Positions 1 through 10,816 of a DNA stretch of 64,000 nt are shown in pieces; position 1 is the first letter of the stretch; each line of letters starts with the position of its first letter. This DNA is from Heterodera schachtii (taxonomy: Eukaryota > Nematoda > Chromadorea > Rhabditida > Heteroderidae), in NCBI GenBank assembly GCA_023374025.1, contig SIJG01000062.1:567488-631487 (forward strand), read 5' to 3'. The translations under genes were made by a program, and so were the position numbers. The notes under the pieces are model-generated. The model was not told the DNA's origin. It did not search any database and saw nothing but the letters and a program-made list of their open reading frames with translations.

Positions 1-190
1 CGAATTTGCCAATTTTTATGAAAAGAATAAATTTTTGTAATCCTGCGGTGCTGGTAGGCGCCGCCGGGGAAAAAATCTAAAATTTGATTGCAATTTGTTA
101 ACGATTTTGTTAGTAAAATGAGTCAAAAAATGAGCACCATAAAAAATCGGTCTCGAGTCTCGGGAAATTTTCGGTCTCGAACAGCACTAC
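1..190. repeat. Partial GC-rich dispersed element at left edge
   Basis: The first 190 bases hold a 'ggtgctggtaggcgccgcc' block followed by a Leu/Val-free AT stretch and then 'cggtctcgagtctcggg' and 'tctcgaacagcacta'. The same order of blocks (GC-rich 'gcggtgccgatagg', then 'ttgttaac', then 'gag/ctc' repeats) occurs inside the terminal-repeat element at 26548-27395, so this is probably the right end of a related copy cut by the window start. No gene is visible. Confidence 0.4.
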
Positions 191-1470
191 CATTGGCACG
201 CGCGGAGCGCCCATAATTTGCATTTTTCTCATCATTTTGCGTTCAAAATCGATTCCGACCTTTTAATGGTTTTTTGTTTTTGATTTATGAGATATATTTA
301 CCAAATTTTTAAGAAAAATAAGGGTTATAGTGGAAAATTTTTGAAAATTTTTGGAATTTGTTAACTGATTTTGACCAAAATAGCTTTATTTCGAGCGAAT
401 TTTTTTAGAGAAATTTAATTAGTTTTTATTTAAGTTGGGTCATCCTTGAAACTTTGCGTTTATTTGTTTTTGCACAATATAGGTAGTTGACTTTGTTCAA
501 AAAAGTTTCAGGAATAGAGATGGAGCCGGCGGTGCCGATAGGCGCCGCCGGGGAAATTTTTTGAAAATTTTGCTCTGTTTCTTAGCAAATTTAACCCAAA
601 AAATAACCAAATTTCTCTATGAAAACAATATGTGATTCGTAAATATTCTATTTTATCCAGTGTAAATTTTTCACGGAACAACCGTGAATTGGTACCGTGA
701 ATCGTGACCGTGACCGTGAGTGAAAAAACCCGTGAAATTCACGGTAACCGTGACCGTGACCGTGATTCACGGCGCATCTCTAGTAAACATTTCAGCTCAT
801 TTCACCCACGGGAAAATAGTTGAATAATGCAAAAATCGTTGCGGCGCTATAATTTTATTATAGAGCAAATATTTAATATTTATTTAAATAAAAATTTTGT
901 AAAACATACTGATCGCTCACAAATCAGTGCGCAAAAAGTGCGATGTTCAAAAAAGGCAGTAAATAAAAAACAGCCAAAAATAATCAAATGGAAAAGACAG
1001 CGCAATTCCTTCGGAAAAAATTTTTTTTTAAAGAAAGTGTGATTTTTTTTTAAATGACGCCATCATTTGCTGCAAATTCATTTTTTATTTTTACATCTCT
1101 TCTTTATAATTTGTATTTCAATTGCTTTTCATTAAAATTTTCATTCGCCGCTTTTTCTTTTGCCTTTTTCGCACTTTTTCCCATTTTTCGGTGTGAATGA
1201 TTCATTTGGGAGAATAATTTACATATTATTTATCAAAGCCACAGAAATGAAAAAAAAAAAATATTCAAAAAACAAAACGATAGGACATCCATTTTTATTG
1301 AATTTATTATATAATTTTTATCACCAGGGCTGGGATTTATATGTTTTTACAAATTTAAATTTTATCACATGCACATTTTGGATTCTTAGCACATATTTTA
1401 AGGATTTTTTAGCACATATAAATCCCCGTAATTATTATCTTTTTTGATTCGAAATCATTATTTTAAGCAA
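190..1470. other. Gene-free AT-rich stretch with CCGTGA repeats
   Basis: No convincing coding region is seen. 523-556 holds another GC block 'ggcggtgccgataggcgcc'. 672-775 holds a CCGTGA/CACGG microsatellite whose two halves are partly inverted copies, ending at 'gcgcatctcta'. 1327-1426 holds a short region bounded by inverted copies of 'gggatttatatg', similar to the ends of the hAT-like elements elsewhere, but no target duplication could be assigned. Open frames at 827 and 1160 are low-complexity and lack splice or homology support. Confidence 0.5.
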
Positions 1471-2622
1471 ATGAAATTTTCCATTGGTTTTATTTTATTC
1501 GTTTTAATTTTTGCCGTACAAAAAACATTTGGGCAGTGGAGACGTAAAATTTATAGAAAATTACAAAATTTATATGGATAATTTTTTGTTCAGCAAGTTT
1601 GTGCACCACTTTTAACGACAAAAAAGGTCGTAGTCAATGCAATTCATTGAACGGATGCTATTCAATGATTTGTGAATTTGGTAAAATAAAGATTTATTTA
1701 ATATAAAATAAAATAATTAAAAATAAATATTATTATTGTTTTAGTTATTATATAGGAACAAAAAAACCCATAACCATTTTATAGGTTTTATTGGGCACTG
1801 AAACGGAAAAAAATTCTGTGACTAAAATATCAAAAAAAAAAAAAAATTGACAAAAAAGGAGAAATATAGTTTTATTAATACATTTTGTGCTCAAATGCAT
1901 TTAAGCACTTTATGTTCTCTGTTGCCCCCCACAGCAGATGGCTAAATAGTAGTGATGCTCTCGACTGAAAATTTCCCGAGACTGAGACTTGACCCCGAGA
2001 TCGAACCCAGAGACCGAGACCCAAAAACCCAAGAACAAGAATTTTCTCGAGTCGAGACCGAGATTTGACCCGAGACTGAGACTCGACCCCGAGACCGAAA
2101 ACCCCAAGACCGAGACACAAAAAACCCGATACTTTTGTCGAATCGAGCCCGAGACTCTCGAGCATCACTACTGAATAGGAAGATCTGAATTAAACTATGC
2201 AAAAAGTAACACGGGAACTACTGCGTTGTTGATAATGGATTTAGCGAAACAAAAAATTCAAATTTAAATTCCAGGCTTTGGATTTGTTCAAAAACTGGTT
2301 TAAAAATTTGCCATAGATTTTTTTAGCCTTTTCAGTGCCAAATAAAAGCTATACAAATGGCATTATGTGTGTTTTTTGGTTATAGGCCATATAATGAATA
2401 TTAAAAATTAATTTTTGCAATTTTACAGAAGGAAACGAAGTTGCATTCGAAAAAGGTTGTGCTCCGCTGGAATTTTGTAGTGACAAATTGGGACGTAAAA
2501 ATGCTTGTGCAAAACTTAAAAATGATTCGGCTGACAATGCATCAAAATACAAAGTGAAATGTAAACGATGCTACACAAAGAATTGCAATGACAAAATGCT
2601 TTTTGAATATCCGGTAAAATAA
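1471..2622 (+). CDS. Secreted cysteine-rich (three-finger-like) protein
   Basis: Three exons 1471-1543, 1594-1680 and 2429-2622 give 117 residues; all junctions are GT-AG and all are phase 1. Residues 1-21 are a signal peptide (start MKFSIGFILFVLIFA). The mature part has about 10 cysteines: exon 2 carries C-x11-C-x5-C-x4-C and ends on the first base of a Gly codon; exon 3 carries KGC and EFC and ends with CKRCYTKNCND. A final C-x(n)-C-x4-C-N is the mark of the Ly6/uPAR three-finger fold, and the nematode ET module is another candidate. Function unknown: likely extracellular, possibly an effector. The second intron contains a 221-bp hAT-like element (1950-2170). Same architecture as the genes at 11398, 28498, 44040 and 48253. 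Exon calls are firm; fold is inferred. Confidence 0.7.
1950..2170. mobile_element. hAT-like MITE in an intron
   Basis: Ends are inverted copies: tagtgatgctctcga at the left and tctcgagcatcacta at the right. Flanking 8-mers are ctaaatag (1942-1949) and ctgaatag (2171-2178), 7 of 8 identical, as expected for an aged 8-bp hAT target duplication. The interior is made of 'gagaccgagac' type repeats and encodes nothing credible. It lies in intron 2 of the secreted gene 1471-2622. Confidence 0.7.
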
Positions 2623-3289
2623 TAATTATAAAGCAAAATGAAATAAATGATTAATTTAATAGAAGAGCCCCAGGATTTGTATGGAATTTATTTATTTTTT
2701 GCGAAAATATCTTCTGGCAAAAGAGAAATCAAAAAAAAATATATAATAAGCATTAAGAATTAACAAAGAAAACTTAATAAAATATGTTAAGAAATAGCTT
2801 TAAATTTTTTTTTGTGTTTTTTCTTTAAAATTTTGCCATTTTTATTGCATCAAAATGAAATTTTAACATTTAAAAATTGGAATTTTCATGATTTTGTTTT
2901 CTTGAGCTTTCGGAGCCCCGACATTTGCGCCATGTCCAAAATCGGATTCAAAGTTGAATTGTTCAAACCCTGATAGCCTAAATAGCATTAAAATTAAGAA
3001 AACACAGTCTTTTATTTTTTAGGAACATTAATTCTGATGTTTGAAAATTTTATTATTTTTTTTTAAATTCATTGACGATCAAACGATCGGATATAATCAC
3101 TTTCAATCGCTTATTTAAAGTTCTTTTTTCATCTCGATTCGTCCGCGGGAAATAGGTGAAATGGTAAAAAAATTCTTGAGTTTATAATTTTGTTACAGAG
3201 CATACATGTAATGTAAATTTTTTCCTTATTTCATCAATTTGCAACTCATTGAGTGAATCATTTTTTGATTTTGAGTAAGTTTAGCCAAG
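2623..3289. other. Gene-free spacer with a dispersed repeat
   Basis: No gene seen. 2918-2998 ('acatttgcgccatgtccaa' then 'gatagcctaaatagc') is a relative of the terminal repeat of the element at 27423-27690. Confidence 0.45.
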
Positions 3290-3301
3290 TACCACAACTT
3301 C

Positions 3302-3962
3302 GACAGCTCTCACAACTAACAGCACAACCACGGCAACTCCCACAACCATCACACCCACAACTATGAGAATTCCCACAACTGCCAACACCACCACACCCAT
3401 AACCAAGGAAAATCCCACCACAAATACTACAACGAACACCACAACCCTTACAACCAAGACAACTCCCACAATTATTACCACAACCGCTACAACACCAAAT
3501 ACAACGACTGCAACCACAACTCCCACAGCCACAACAACAAGCGTAAAGCAATATTTGTTTGGCATTGACATTGGATGCATGTAAGAAAGAGATATTTGAT
3601 GGGTTGAAAATGATTGGAGAAATTAGCGGGGGGGGAGGGGGGGAGAAAATGAAATATTTTATTGGGGACGAAAAAAGATTCAAAATAATGTGGAACTATG
3701 GAATTAATCAGGACAAAAAACAAATAATTCAATTCATTAAGCCAAAAAATTTGAGAAGCCATGTGAAAAGAACTGCTTTTTTGGCATCAGAATTAATGTA
3801 TGTATTAATTATTTACAATATATAATTTTAATAATAATTTAATTTATGCACAATTTTAGAGCAAAAGCGGCGGAAGCGATTGAGCCGAAGAAAAGAAATA
3901 ATGGCGAAAATGGCATTTTAAAATTAATTATATTTTTTAATGAGAATTTCCGAGTTACCTAA
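3302..3962 (+). CDS. Possible Thr-rich protein, model uncertain
   Basis: 3302-3543 is an ACA/ACC/ACT-rich stretch read on + as a long Thr/Pro/Asn run (mucin-like). It is followed by a different + frame, 3559-3797, that codes a Lys-rich segment with a Gly run and splices with good sites (gt at 3798, ag at 3858-3859) to 3860-3962, ending in a stop. How the two frames join is not resolved and no initiator with signal peptide was found. The minus strand of the same repeat is also open (3258-3683) and reads as a Cys/Gly-rich CGxC protein. Either strand may be coding, or neither. Confidence 0.25.
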
Positions 3963-4534
3963 TTAGCACATTCAAATTGGTAATTGATCATTTTTGATTT
4001 TTTCTTAATAAAAAGCCATATTTCTATGTGTGGCATTAAAATGAGCAAAACATTAATGGAGAATGCATGTTTTACCCAAAAAAAAATTTATGAATTTGAT
4101 AAAATTATGCTCAAGGGAAAGTTAAATCAAAAAAATGAATAAAACAGTGAAAAGCGCAAATTCGTGGACGCGAAAGTGGAAAATATGGACTACCGTATTT
4201 TCTCTAATTATATGCCCGTCTCCATTAATCTGCCCGTCTCCAATTATCTACCCCTTTGAAGTAGGTTGAAAAATAATCTCCCTGTCTCTATTTATCTGCC
4301 CGGGGGATAAATAGATTTTTTTTCGAAAAAATAATTTTTTTTTTTTTTTTTTTAATAAAAATTGGTTAATTCTAAATTGAATCGTTTGAATGTTTAAAAA
4401 ACATGAAAAAATATTATAGAAAAAATCGTTTACTTCCCCCGGGTCCGGACCTAACCAAGCTAGAAATAATGTGCAAAAAAAAAAAATTATTTTCTTTACA
4501 ATTTAAAAACGAAAAAAGAAAAAAAAATGAAAAA
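3963..4534. other. AT-rich spacer with degenerate tandem repeat
   Basis: 4190-4310 contains three to four diverged units of 'atctgcccgtctccaatt' (about 25-30 bp period), the start being 'taccgtattttctc'. Nothing coding is visible. Confidence 0.45.
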
Positions 4535-4653
4535 AGCTTACAACACCTTCGATTCCCAGGACGTCTCCGTTCCAAGTACTAAGAAGGCCCAACGTTGCTT
4601 AACTTGCCAGATCGGACGGGATGGCGTGCTTTCAACGTGGTATGGTCGTAAGC
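4535..4653 (-). rRNA. 5S ribosomal RNA gene, copy 1
   Basis: 119 nt, matching nematode 5S rRNA end to end when read on the minus strand (begins GCTTACGACCATACC, contains CCCGTCCGATCTGGC and ends GTTGTAAGCT). It is identical across the body to the copies at 8931, 17802 and 50401. It stands alone rather than in a tandem array. About 280 bp of flank on the 3-prime-coordinate side is shared with copy 3. Confidence 0.93.
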
Positions 4654-5858
4654 GGGAGGGAGCCAATTGAAATGAATTATATAGTCAGCATTTTTCTTCT
4701 TTGGTTAATTTATTAATTTAACCTAGCAGAATAAAGAATTGTTAAAGTATTTAGAATTCAATAAACCTAGTAAAAAATAAAAGAGAAAATTCGTTAATTT
4801 TTTTAATGTGATAGCAAAAAATTAGGGAGTTTTGGTGTTTTTTTGAACGAATTTTCCACATTCACATATGGACAGAAAAAATTGAAAATAAATTACAAAT
4901 TTTGCGATTTCATCACAAATTCTCTTTAAAAATCATATTTAGAAAGCCTTTTCTTTGACGCAATAATTCGAGAATTTGTATTTTTGAATTGAGAGAAAAT
5001 TTTACTAAATCAGAAATTTATTTTAAAAATTAATTCTCAATTTATTCGTATTTTTGAGGTGTATTTTTTTTAAACTTCAAGAACGTCAATCCTTAGGGGT
5101 GTATTTTTCGTTCTTTTTTTTAATGGGGATTACACAAGTCATCCTAATAGTTCCAACTAAGCTAAAAAAAATTTCAAGCTTATCTCGGTAAAACCAGAGA
5201 GCGAATGACATTCTTTAATCTGAAGATACGCGGGAAAAAAATGATGGGCATAAATTGGGAAAATTTAATGCATTTTTTAAGCAAATGAAAATTTATAAAG
5301 TTAGCCTGTCTTTTGCAGCTGCTCTTTGGAATTAAAAAAAAAGATTCTCTTGGTCCTAGGCCCAACGTTGCTTAACAGATCGGACGGGATTTTAGCCTAA
5401 TTTTAAAGGTTATAAACCCCGTAAAAACAATAGAAAAATAATAAGCTCAACATTTTATTATTGCGTTAGGGATACACTCGGATTTTGCGATGAAACTTAG
5501 CGATTCGAACTTAAAAATTTTGAAAATTCACGTCCACGGGCTTTTATCACTCATGGCGCATCTCTCTGCATATATGTTGCGAATGTCGGAGATGTGTCGG
5601 GAGTCCGGGAATGTCAGGGTTAAGGGGTAACAAAATTAATAGATTATAAAAAACATTTTGAAGCCAACGGCTTTGAACAATTTCACATAATTTTTCCTAA
5701 TGATCATCCAAAATAAGCAGTAATTTTTATTCCCAAAAAATATTAAATCTAAAAATTGTCCATCTCATTTTTCGTTTATTAACTTTTTAAGCCCCAATCG
5801 TAGCTTATGCTTTACCTTTTTCTCAACTTGGATTAAAAATCGTTCCTCACTCATTTTT
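4654..5858. other. Gene-free; duplicated 5S flank and 5S remnant
   Basis: 4654-4935 is a diverged duplicate of 17921-18200. 5359-5390 is a 5S fragment (see separate entry). The rest is AT-rich without a supported gene. 5530-5570 carries 'ggcgcatctctc', similar to the CCGTGA repeat end near 780. Confidence 0.5.
5359..5390 (-). pseudogene. 5S rRNA remnant
   Basis: 32 bases match the middle of the 5S gene (ggcccaacgttgcttaac, then agatcggacgggat) with a 5-nt deletion (ttgcc missing) and no flanking 5S sequence. It is a decayed fragment. Confidence 0.7.
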
Positions 5859-6059
5859 AAGTTATCATTTTGCTCAACAAAAAAGCCAAAAAAGGATTAA
5901 TTTATTCATTTGAAAGTGAATATTTAATTGATTGATAGGTCACAAATAAATTTGCCTAATTACTTTTTGTCTACAAATGCCGCCTTATAAAAGGCGAACA
6001 GATTCAGCGCAAAACAGCAAATGTTCATTCATTTATTTGGCAGTGATGAATTTTATTTT
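5859..6059 (+). promoter_or_regulatory. SPRY gene upstream region, duplicated at 10616
   Basis: About 200 bp ahead of the SPRY gene is nearly identical to 10616-10816. It contains a TATA box, TATAAAAG at 5986-5993, set in the near-palindrome cgccttataaaaggcg. The TATA box is about 170 bp ahead of the ATG at 6159, leaving room for a transcription start near 6015 and a leader. Conservation over the whole block suggests a promoter or a recent segmental duplication. Confidence 0.55.
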
Positions 6060-6158
6060 CCAAATTTACATTTCTTTTTAATATGAAAGTTAATTTATAA
6101 ATTTTAAATTTTTAAAATATTTCTAGATAGCACAATACATTTTCTTTAATTTAAAACA

Positions 6159-8447
6159 ATGTCATCATCCATCGGTTCGTCCGATTCCTTTTTCCGTTCA
6201 ACAACTGATCAAAGTAATGGAAAAATTTTAAAAAAATTACGAAAAAAGAAAATAATTATTAAAAATAAAATAAATTCAAAATCTAACTTTTATCACCACC
6301 AGCAGCATCAGCAGCAGAAGAAGTGGGCAAATATGAAGTGTTCAGTTGGCACGGAAATTTGAGTGATCAATTGTCAGCCGAATTGTTCGTCACTGATCAG
6401 CAGCTGCTGAAGGTGGGCCATTTTTGAATGGACAAAAGCGGCGGGAGGGGAGGGGAGGCCAAAAACAGAGAAATATTTATGGAAAATTTAGTTCAAAATT
6501 TACAATCCATTTTAAAGGTTTTCTAATGATATAAAATTAATTGGAGAAAGGGCCGACCTATTCCTAGAGCAATTTGATGGCATTTTGCCAAAACTATTCA
6601 ATTATGAAATAAAGACAAATTACTAATCTAATTATTTATTGGACTGAATTATTTGTTTTATTTAAGGAATGCCGCGAAAAACTTGCCAACTCCGAATTGA
6701 GGGAAACGAAATTGTTGTGGAATAACGGGGAGCTGAATGCTGAGAATGTGAGAAAAAAGAAAACGATGAAATTTCAAAAATGAAATTTCAGAGGGCGAGG
6801 GGCGAAAACAGAGAAATTTCACTTTTTAAATTTCAGAGGGCTCTCAAAGCAGAGTTGGAAAAGCAGAAACGGATGACGGAACACATTGAATTGAAGGCGA
6901 AAGTCTTCAATATGGAGCAGGAAAAGCAGCAATTCGAGAAAAAATACGGTAGTGAGAATTTTGAAAATTAATTTTAATTTCCAATACCGTACCCCGAGCC
7001 TTACTGTTAAATAAGCATTTAAAAAAGAATTTCTTTAAAATTTCATATTTTAGTTTCCGTCGATGTGTTCAATTCATTGGTGGAACGCATCAAACAATTG
7101 GAAATTCAGCAGCAGAAGAAAGAGGAGGGCAGAAATGGTAAAAAATGGAAAAATGGACGTAAAATTTCAAAATTTACGAATTTTTAATTAACATTTAACT
7201 GACCGATTACCAAATGCAATTAAATTTTTCAGTTTCTGTTGGTCAATTGGAAACATTTTTGGCAGGGGAAAAGCAGCAAAAACAGCAGAAAAAGGAAAAC
7301 GTTCAGCAGAACATGGACGGAAAATGTTCTGTGGTGGACAAAAACAATGTCGCGGGTGGGCACAAAAATAATTGAAAATGTTTAAAGCAAAGTCATTAAT
7401 TAAGCGGTTAACTAATTAAGCGGTTAATAAAAGAATATTTAAATTTCGTCTATTTTTTAGGAACTTCAAAGGGTGGCGGCCATTTGCCGCCGCCGGCGGT
7501 TGTCCCTGTTAAAATTGGAAAGGTGGAAATCTTCTTCTTTTTCATAAATGCAAATGAATTTCCAGGAGTTGCCAAATTGGCATCACCTAAATGGTTGGGA
7601 TGCCACCATTTGTCACAAAGACATCGAAATCAGCGGGGAAAGCCAATTGACGGTCAATTGTAAGGGCAACGGATTTGGTAATTAATTGTGAAATTGAAAA
7701 TAAATAATTAAAATGCTTTTTTGAATTAGGATGGCATTCTGTGTTTGCGAAATTTCCCATCTCGAAATGTTGTCGTCCCTTAATGTTCTACTTTGAAATG
7801 AAAGTCACCAATTTGGAAAGGTAAAATGACATTTATTAAGTAATTAAATTCACAAAATTCGCATAAAATTATTATTTTTAAGCATTTTTTGTTAATTTTT
7901 CATATATTTTTATAGTTTTGCCTCGATTGGATTCGCCACCAAAGAAATGCCATTGGACGGAGCAATCGGACAGCATTTGAACAGTTACGGGTACCGAAGC
8001 GATGGCTCATTTGGCTGCAATGGTATCAGTCGGCCGTATAAAATGGGATTTGGCACCATGCCAATGCCATTCAACGCGGCGATTGGACAACAGAGGGGCC
8101 GCCGCTACGTTGGGAGTGCCAATTGGCCATTTCCATTGGAATTTGTGCCCGTGCCAATGCCATCGGACGGCGCATTGGCATTCCAATCGCCAGCATTTTC
8201 CACCGGAGATGTGGTCGGATGTGGCGTTTCTTTGGCCACTCGCCAGATCTTTTTGACGAAGAATGGCCGACGAATCGGTGGGCCAAACAAAAAACCAAAT
8301 GATTTAAATTTCAATTTGTCAGATGACTACTCTTTTTTCACTACAACTCCCACCAATTCTCTGTTTCCATGCGTTTCTCTGTGGACTGGCGACAAAATTG
8401 AGGCGAACTTTGGGCCAAGTTTCAAATTCAATTTGGCCACTCTTTGA
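6159..8447 (+). CDS. SPRY/B30.2-domain protein with coiled coil
   Basis: Ten exons (6159-6213, 6303-6412, 6667-6747, 6837-6948, 7054-7137, 7233-7355, 7461-7522, 7566-7677, 7730-7820, 7916-8447) give 453 residues with every phase consistent. Residues about 55-190 are charged, Gln/Glu/Lys-rich helix (coiled coil). Residues about 210-450 are a SPRY domain: the conserved blocks FASIGFATKEMPLDG, STGDVVGCGVSLATRQIF, LTKNGRR, LFPCVSLW and GDKIEANFGP are all readable. These blocks are typical of RanBPM-like/SPRYSEC proteins of cyst nematodes, which act as protein-binding modules. No signal peptide is present, so this copy is probably intracellular, unlike secreted SPRYSECs. Odd feature: an in-frame insert at residues about 323-366 built from diverged repeats of a neighbouring motif; a phase-compatible GT-AG pair (8023-8193) could remove part of it. 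Confidence 0.85.
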
Positions 8448-8930
8448 AGAAAGCCGAAGAAACAACGGAAAAGGGCGATTATTCATTTAATTAATTAATT
8501 AATTCTTTTTTTTCATTATTTATGTTCAATTTCACATTTATTTTCAATTTTTATGTTATCATGCGTATTTGTTAACAAATAAATTTTACTGTTTTTTTAT
8601 ATTGTTTTTTTTTCATTTTTTCATGTAAAAATTTGATCAAAAAATGAGCACGAAGAAACTCTTGAACCTGAAAGAAATTAAAAACTTAAAGAAATTTTTA
8701 AAATTTAAATTATTCAAAAAATATCTTTTATTTCTTTCCCTTCATTTATGTCCCATTGTGTTACAATTTAAAAACGTTTTTCTCAAACCCTTTGCCCAAC
8801 TGTAAAAATTAATTAAAACTAAAAATACATATTTCTATCATATGAAAATATTAAATAAAAAAGTCTGTAAAATATAAAATAATTATAGTCATAAAATTTT
8901 TATTATAAAAATGAAAAAAAAGAAGAAAAA
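8448..8930. other. AT-rich spacer
   Basis: Downstream region of the SPRY gene. AT-rich; no gene or clear repeat seen. Confidence 0.5.
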
Positions 8931-9049
8931 AGCTTACAACACCTTCGATTCCCAGGACGTCTCCGTTCCAAGTACTAAGAAGGCCCAACGTTGCTTAACT
9001 TGCCAGATCGGACGGGATGGCGTGCTTTCAACGTGGTATGGTCGTAAGC
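8931..9049 (-). rRNA. 5S ribosomal RNA gene, copy 2
   Basis: 119 nt, same sequence as the other 5S copies read on the minus strand. Its flanks do not match those of copies 1 and 3, so it is an independent insertion. Confidence 0.93.
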
Positions 9050-9572
9050 GAAAGGGACCCAATTTAAATCAATTAAATAGGTATGTTAAAAAAAGAATTG
9101 GAGAAAGTTAAACTATAAGAAATTTAAGCAATATTTCAACTTCGACACAATACCGAAACGTCTTACGTTTTTAGATTTTAAATTCTTTTTTTCTTTTTAT
9201 TTGATTAAAATTAATTTTTGTTTTGCAATTAGTGAAAAAATTAGTCTAAAATTTTGGCGCCTGTTGGCAAATGAATTTTAATTTGTGGACAAAATCATAA
9301 ATTTTCAATTGTGCTTTATTATATTAGTTAGGTTTATTTTGGAATTATTACTGGATAAATATTTCAAAATAAAATTATTAAAAATGTCGCCCATGAATTT
9401 GGTCAGACACATCGCAATTTTTATAGCCAAAAAATCATTAAATGTAAAATTGTCCATCTCATTTTTCGTTGTTCAAGCTTAATTCATTTAAGCAGGGATT
9501 AATTGTTTTACGCCGTTTAAAGCAATAATTTAATTGTGTTATTAATTAACTATATTTAGCGCAAAGAAAAAA
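9050..9572. other. AT-rich spacer
   Basis: No supported gene. An open frame at 9285-9482 is low-complexity. Confidence 0.45.
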
Positions 9573-10197
9573 ATGGCCAAATATTTTGCTGGGAGGAGAA
9601 AAAATAAAAAGAAAGTGGAAAATGCGCGCCGCCAGTGGTTGAACAAATTCGACCAGTTGGCAAAAAGATCGCGCAACACGAACAAGACAAACATCGCCGG
9701 CACCGTCTCACATGAGGCGGGCCACGCCAAAATTACGTGGCGTAACAGCCCAAGGAAATTTTTAAAGGTTTGTTCAAGGCGGGATGTCCGGGTGCACTTC
9801 ATCACCCCCCCGTGTCGTTTTCATTCCCAAAAAATTTGAAAAAAATGTTGGTTGAACAATTTTTTAGAAAATTTTTGAAAAACTAAGCAATTCATCATAA
9901 ATTTTGAACAAATGGAAAATTTAAATGCATTTTCCGTTATTTTCTCATATAAGATATTTGGGGTTTCTTGAAAAAATCCCATTTTGTTTTTAGATTAAAA
10001 TTTTGAGCTCGAAAGAAGGGTGGACAATGCACAGCGGGCCCGACCCCGAGACTTACACGCGGAGGGAGATGAAGCGCCTTATGATGCTGGCAGTAGCGGG
10101 GAAGGTGGCGGAGATGAAGGCCGTGGGTCACTCCACCGGCTGGGAGGAGGACGAGAAAGACTGGTGCCGCGTCGCCAAAAAGGTAACTGAAAAGTGA
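9573..10197 (+). CDS. Small M41 (FtsH-type) peptidase-like protein
   Basis: Two exons, 9573-9767 and 9994-10197, joined in phase 0, give 132 residues. Residues 45-52 read VSHEAGHA: HEAGH is the HExxH zinc-protease motif in the exact form used by family M41. After the junction the chain reads KIKILSSKEGW, then ETYTRREMKRLM and LAVAGKVAEMKAVG, matching the M41 order of a short beta strand followed by a helix carrying an (A)G+xAE segment, where the third zinc ligand region lies. There is no AAA ATPase domain, no transmembrane segment and no signal peptide, so this is a free-standing half-domain far shorter than FtsH/YME1 (600-700 residues). It may be a nematode orphan paralogue or a gene fragment. 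The intron contains a GC-rich repeat end ('gggtgcacttcatcac'). Confidence 0.5.
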
Positions 10198-10615
10198 ATT
10201 GAAAATGACCGGTTCAAATTGGCAAAACCATGCGTTTCGGTCTCAAAATTTTTTTTTAAACTTTTCTGACTCAAAACTTTGTTTAAATACATGGAAACGA
10301 AGTGAAAGTCATCACTGCTTCAATAAAATATTATTTCAACTATTTTTGGATTAAAAATGGGAATTTGTTAGAGCTTTTGTTCGGGTTCGGGGTTAGAATT
10401 GGTCGAGATGGATGCCGGATTCTCGAAACGTGTTTTTAGCATTTACAAAAAAAAAAAAAATTTTTTTTCTGGGACCAGTAAAACACATTGTTGCCGTTTA
10501 ATTGCTCAAGACTTAAAAAAAGTGAAACAAAAATAAGAAAAATTTATAATTTAAGTTGGCCGTGACATCGGCAAGATGGGCTTGATTGAAGGGGCGAGGG
10601 AGAAGTGGGCGTTCG
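10198..10615. other. Spacer with dispersed repeat
   Basis: 10370-10440 ('gttcgggttcgggg', 'ggtcgagatggatgcc') resembles segments at 52880-52960 and 50840-50900, so it belongs to a dispersed repeat. No gene seen. Confidence 0.4.
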
Positions 10616-10816
10616 AAGTTATCATTTTGCTCAACAAAAACGCCAAAAAAGGATTAATTTATTCATTTGAAATTGAATTTTAATTGATTGATAGGTCACA
10701 AATAAATTTGCCTAATTACTTTTTGTCTACAAATGCCGCCTTATAAAAGGCGAACAGATTCAGCGCAAAACAGCAAATGTTCATTCATTTATTTGGCAGT
10801 GATGAATTTTATTTTT
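10616..10816 (+). repeat. Orphan copy of the SPRY-gene upstream region
   Basis: Nearly identical to 5859-6059, including TATAAAAG at 10742-10749 and the text up to the 'cagtgatgaatttta' block. No SPRY exon follows; downstream sequence is AT-rich. Confidence 0.75.

Noticed and set aside
505..790. A further hAT-like element bounded by tagagatg and catctcta
   Set aside because: Ends look inverted, but the flanking 8-mers do not match, so an element could not be supported.
8071..8314. Minus-strand open frames over the SPRY exon
   Set aside because: Shadows of the SPRY coding exon.
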